DNA from: Purpureocillium takamizusanense
Taxonomy: Eukaryota > Ascomycota > Sordariomycetes > Hypocreales > Ophiocordycipitaceae
Assembly (NCBI RefSeq): GCF_022605165.1
Contig: NC_063070.1
Span: 3,100,001 to 3,164,000 of the forward strand
DNA: 64,000 nucleotides
Direction of reading: 5' to 3'
Part shown: in pieces, positions 60,860 to 64,000 of the stretch
Layout of the letters: each line of letters begins with the position of its first letter
How positions within the stretch are numbered: position 1 is the stretch's first letter
Made by a program: the position numbers and the translations under genes
The notes under the pieces: generated by a model
What the model was told of the DNA's origin: nothing
The model's database searches: none
What the model saw: the letters and a program-made list of their open reading frames with translations, nothing else

Positions 60860-62014
60860 CTACGGCCCAAACTGCTTGCCCTTGTATCCCTTGGGCGATA
60901 AAATTACGTTATACTCGAGATCAAGCTCGGCCTGCGTGTCGCCCTCGAGCGGCTTGAAGTCGACGACAAGGTCGTCCTTGACGGCGAAGACAGTGTCCGT
61001 GGCCAGCCACGGGTCGTCCTTGGGATAGAGCTGCGTCGTGCAGCCCTTGAAGTCGGGGTGCGTGACCTGCGTCGAGGGCCTTGGTTAGCATGACATATCT
61101 TGTACTTTTGAAAAGTTTTCTCTCTTTTTTTCTCTCGGAGTTCAGGCCCGGTCTCCGGCATCCTAGGCGCACCCGCCCCCTCCCCCCCTCCCCTTCTATC
61201 TCTTCCAGGTCAGACGTACCATGATGTGAATGTGCGCCGGGCGCATGGGATGTCGGTCCATGAGCGTGAGCAGGTCGTAGCTCGGCCCGTCGGTCGGCAG
61301 CGAGTAGGCCGTCGGGTGGTAGCAGTAGAACCAGTACCGGCCGTCGTCGTCGGCGCGGAACTTGCCGCGCAGGTTGTTGGGCGTCTGCGCCTCCGGGTCC
61401 TGGAAGTCGTACTTGCCGTTGGAGCTGGCCTGCCAGATGTCGAAGACGGCCCCCGGGATGGGCTTGCCCGTCAGCAGGTCCGTGATGGTGCCGTGCATCT
61501 TGCACACGCGGCCGCCTGGCGCCGGGTCCTGGATGATGGAGCCGCCGTTTTCCCGGAACGGCGCGTTGGGCGACCAAAAGGGGCCGAGGATGGACGACGA
61601 CGTAGGGTCGACGTCTCCCTCGGCGACGATTTTGTTGGCGATTTCATCGACGAGCCTGTGACGTTTGCCCAAGTCAGCGAGCTGGAGCTACAGGAGGGCG
61701 GAGGGGGAAGAAGGGACGCACGACTCGAGGCCGAGAATGTCGGACACGCGGTGCGCCTCGTTGCGCGTCTTGGTCGAACACTGGCCCACGGCGTTGATAA
61801 AGTGCACGCCCGTCATCCACTCGTCGTTGGTCAGCTCGACGTCGCGCGCAAAGTCGTGCAGGTGGCGCAGAAGGCTCGTGAGCAGCTGGCGGTTCCGCGG
61901 CGTGATGTTGGGGCCCATGGTGTCGATGACGTGCTGCGTGAACATGGGGTCGAAGCGGCTGCTCTTCTTTGCCGCGGCCGGCTGGCCGTCGACGGAGACT
62001 GCGGCGGGCGCCAT
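60860..62014 (-). CDS. Intradiol ring-cleavage dioxygenase (catechol/hydroxyquinol 1,2-dioxygenase type)
   Basis: Three exons: 62014-61722, 61655-61220, 61066-60860; introns are 66 and 153 nt and the product is 311 aa. The N-terminal ~115 residues form the helical dioxygenase_N domain (PF04444) seen in catechol and hydroxyquinol 1,2-dioxygenases but not in protocatechuate enzymes. The beta-rich catalytic domain (PF00775) has the non-haem Fe(III) ligands Y180 (GKYD), Y215 (AYSLPTDGP), H239 and H241 (RPAHIHIM). It has no signal peptide, so it is probably intracellular. The reaction is ortho-cleavage of catechol or 1,2,4-trihydroxybenzene to a muconate or maleylacetate precursor; the exact substrate is undecided. 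It is divergent from the muconate-cyclase gene. Confidence 0.92.
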
Positions 62015-63335
62015 TGTGCGATGCGATGCCCAGTCGGCCAGGAGAGTGAGTGGTGAGGAGGGCAAGCCTGAGTGGTGGGGGAGGCGATGTCTTGGACTGC
62101 AGTCAGGGCAGGAGTTGGAGGAGGAGATGGGGTCGGGTTGGGGTCAAGGTGCCTCGCCGTGACGGTGACGATTATGATGATGATGATGGGGGTGGTGGTG
62201 GTGATGGTAGTGATGATGTTGATCGTACTGAGTGATACGCTCAGGGCCCGGCCACGTCCGTCTTATACCCTGGGCGGATGAAGCTCTGCCGAGACCACCA
62301 GCCGAGCAGCAGATGGGTGGATGACCTTGGATGAACGTTTTACTGGCGGCGTCGCCATCCCCCCCCCACGGTCGTCCATCTCCAGCCGTCGCCGCCGCCG
62401 CCTCGACTCCGGGCGAGACGGGACCCCGCAGGCGGCCATCTGGCACCCGATAGGGCCTGGGGGGGATGGGCCCGCCAGCGGCGCCTGGGGCGTCCACCAC
62501 GGGCGCTACGAACGGGGCTCCGTGGAGGAATGGGGCCTTGCTTGGGCCGGGCTGCTGTCTCTGGTGGCGGACGCAGCGGCGCGCCTGATGTCTGCGACAC
62601 GGGTGGTGGGCTGATGGCGGGGGCGGGGGAAGGAGGAATGGTAGCAGGAGGAGGAGGCGGCTTCGGGAACAGCGCCGGCAAATATGGCTTCCCTGGTCAA
62701 ACCAGGCTCATCCACCTTGTTTGGGTGGCTGCAGCGCCCACACGCGCAGTCGGAGCTTCTGGAAGATTTCATCCAGGGACCAGCCCGGCCTGTGCTGTTG
62801 CGTGCATGTGCTGTACATTGCACATGTACATACTGTAGGTACCTTGCTGTAATTCGTACGTACTGTACGAAGTACGGAGTAGCGGGGGCAGGGAAGGGAA
62901 TGGAGGGGTAAACGTTTTGCCCCGCACCGCCATCACCCACGCCACTCCAGTGACTCCTCCACCACCACCCGCCGCCACTCCGTCTCCAACCCGGAAGTTG
63001 GAACCTCACTCGCGCACTCACTCGGCCGTCCCACGTCCCCCCTTCTTCCCCTGCAACCGGATCGAGGACCCCGGCACCCGGGCACGGCACCGCCATCTGC
63101 ACCGGGAAAAGAAAAAGAAAAAAAGACGAGACGACGTCCGTCTGTCCGTCCGCAGCCATGATCTTTCGTCGGCGAGCTTGAGCCTCGTCCCGCATCTGAT
63201 TTGGCTCGCTTCGAGCGTCGCGGCCGCCTCTAGCTCCTCACTCCTCCGTCGCCCCCCATATCGTCATCTACAACAGGCAGCGTCGACACCAACATCTCAA
63301 CCATTCTAGCAACCGCCTCCCTGCAGAACGACAAG
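62015..63335. promoter_or_regulatory. Divergent promoter region, dioxygenase / muconate cyclase
   Basis: 1.3 kb between the two starts. It holds GAT/CAC-type triplet runs near 62170-62220, poly-C/G tracts, and at 62865-62881 overlapping GTACGAAGTAC and TACGGAGTA words about 460 bp from the cyclase ATG. Shared regulation of the two genes is plausible but unproven. Confidence 0.5.
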
Positions 63336-64000
63336 ATGCCCGTCCACCACCTCATGGTCGGCACCTGGACGCCGCCCGGCGCCATCTTCACCTTTGCCTT
63401 TGACGACGAGGCCCTGACGCTCAAGCTCGTCCACCGCACGCCCATCCCCGAGGACGAGCCCATCTCGTGGATGACCTTTGACGTGCGTACTCCCATGTCC
63501 GCCTGACTGTCCGCCTGGCTCTCCAACCAACTAACCGGGCCTGCCTTCTTCTTCCCGTCTACCTAGCATGCCAAAAAGACAATCTACGGCGCCGCCATGA
63601 AGAAGTGGTCCAGCTACGCCGTCGAGTCGCCCACGTCCATCGTCCATCAGGCTTCGCACCCGATGCTGCACCACCGTGATTACCCCCCATTCTTCATTCT
63701 GCTTGCACGGCAGAAAGAAAGACGTCCTTCGCAACTGACCGGACCGCAGCCCAGGCAGCGTCCCCCGAGACCAACACGCGCGCCATCTTCCTCCTCGCCT
63801 CACGCAAGCCCCCCAACGCCGTCTACTGCAACCCATTTTACTCGCACGCCGGCCACGGCACCGTCTTCGCCGTCGACGCGCGCGGCGGCCTCGTCGCGCC
63901 GCCCCTCCAGCACTACGCCTACCAGTCCGACTCGGGCGTCCATGGCATGGTCTTCGACCCGGCCGAGGAGTACCTCTACTCGGCCGACCTCGCCGCCAAC
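63336..64000 (+). CDS. 3-carboxy-cis,cis-muconate cyclase-like protein, 5' part (runs off window)
   Basis: Exons 63336-63482, 63567-63675 and 63750 to the window end; introns are 84 and 74 nt. The donor of intron 2 (GTGATT) is weak but gives the only join that preserves family length. The protein starts MPVHHLMVGTWTPPGAIF and continues WMTFD/HAKKTIYGAAMKKWSSYAV, then NTRAIFLL and GVHGMVFDPAEEYLYSADL. This is the N-terminal part of the seven-bladed propeller (lactonase, PF10282) of fungal carboxymuconate-lactonizing enzyme in the beta-ketoadipate pathway. About 168 residues are visible, roughly the first half. Relatives may also cyclise unsubstituted cis,cis-muconate, so the substrate depends on the linked dioxygenase. 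Confidence 0.9.

Noticed and set aside
7677..62843. Many TAGGTACCT-like words centred on GGTACC (for example 7677, 8327, 17388, 25305, 54152, 62838)
   Set aside because: I noted roughly 14-15 GGTACC sites, about what 64 kb predicts by chance (15.6), and at least one lies in an exon of STE20, so there is no enrichment.

Overview
The window is nuclear DNA of a filamentous ascomycete. It is strongly GC-rich, the genes are split by short introns of about 43-310 nt with GT..AG ends and CTRAC-type branch points, and neighbours lie on either strand without operons. Gene content (fungal_trans regulator, class I hydrophobin relative, STE20 and Rid1-like polarity proteins, fungal-type 3-carboxymuconate cyclase, ERG27) fits Pezizomycotina, most likely Sordariomycetes/Hypocreales. 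That placement is inference from protein flavour, not from a search. I find 19 protein genes (18 complete, one cut by the right edge) and no convincing tRNA, rRNA, transposon or CRISPR array.

Layout. 0.2-4.8 kb: a C2H2 + Zn2Cys6 hybrid transcription factor (-), divergent from an NmrA/isoflavone-reductase-like oxidoreductase (+). 5.3-7.0 kb: two small secreted-protein genes (-), one an RNase N1/T1-like protein and one a hydrophobin-like protein with an unusual cysteine set. 9.3-14.4 kb: an unrecognised nuclear-looking protein (possible Rec114-like) divergent from the chromatin-remodelling subunit RSC9. 14.4-22.8 kb: a very long gene-free, microsatellite-rich interval. 22.8-29.0 kb: a short-chain dehydrogenase with an N-terminal presequence, convergent with the PAK kinase STE20. 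33.9-42.5 kb: a multi-KH vigilin/Scp160 protein, ERG27 (sterol 3-ketoreductase) and an FLVCR-like MFS transporter. 46.2-50.4 kb: a small six-cysteine secreted protein, QCR6 of respiratory complex III, and a WBP2-like GRAM protein. 54.4-64.0 kb: an RraA-like aldolase, a Rid1-like GBD/FH3 protein, a secreted protein with a tandemly duplicated acidic C-terminus, an intradiol ring-cleavage dioxygenase and, divergent from it, the 5' part of a carboxy-cis,cis-muconate cyclase.

How the genes relate. Most are independent housekeeping genes. Two themes stand out. First, four small secreted proteins (5.3, 6.6, 46.2 and 59.6 kb) look like surface or effector proteins. Second, the right end carries a divergent dioxygenase/muconate-cyclase pair, with an RraA-type aldolase 5 kb away, suggesting catabolism of catechol- or hydroxyquinol-type aromatics. 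Intergenic DNA is long (up to 8.4 kb) and full of simple repeats. It also carries a recurring nonamer (TACTCCGTA) that appears six times in gene-free DNA.
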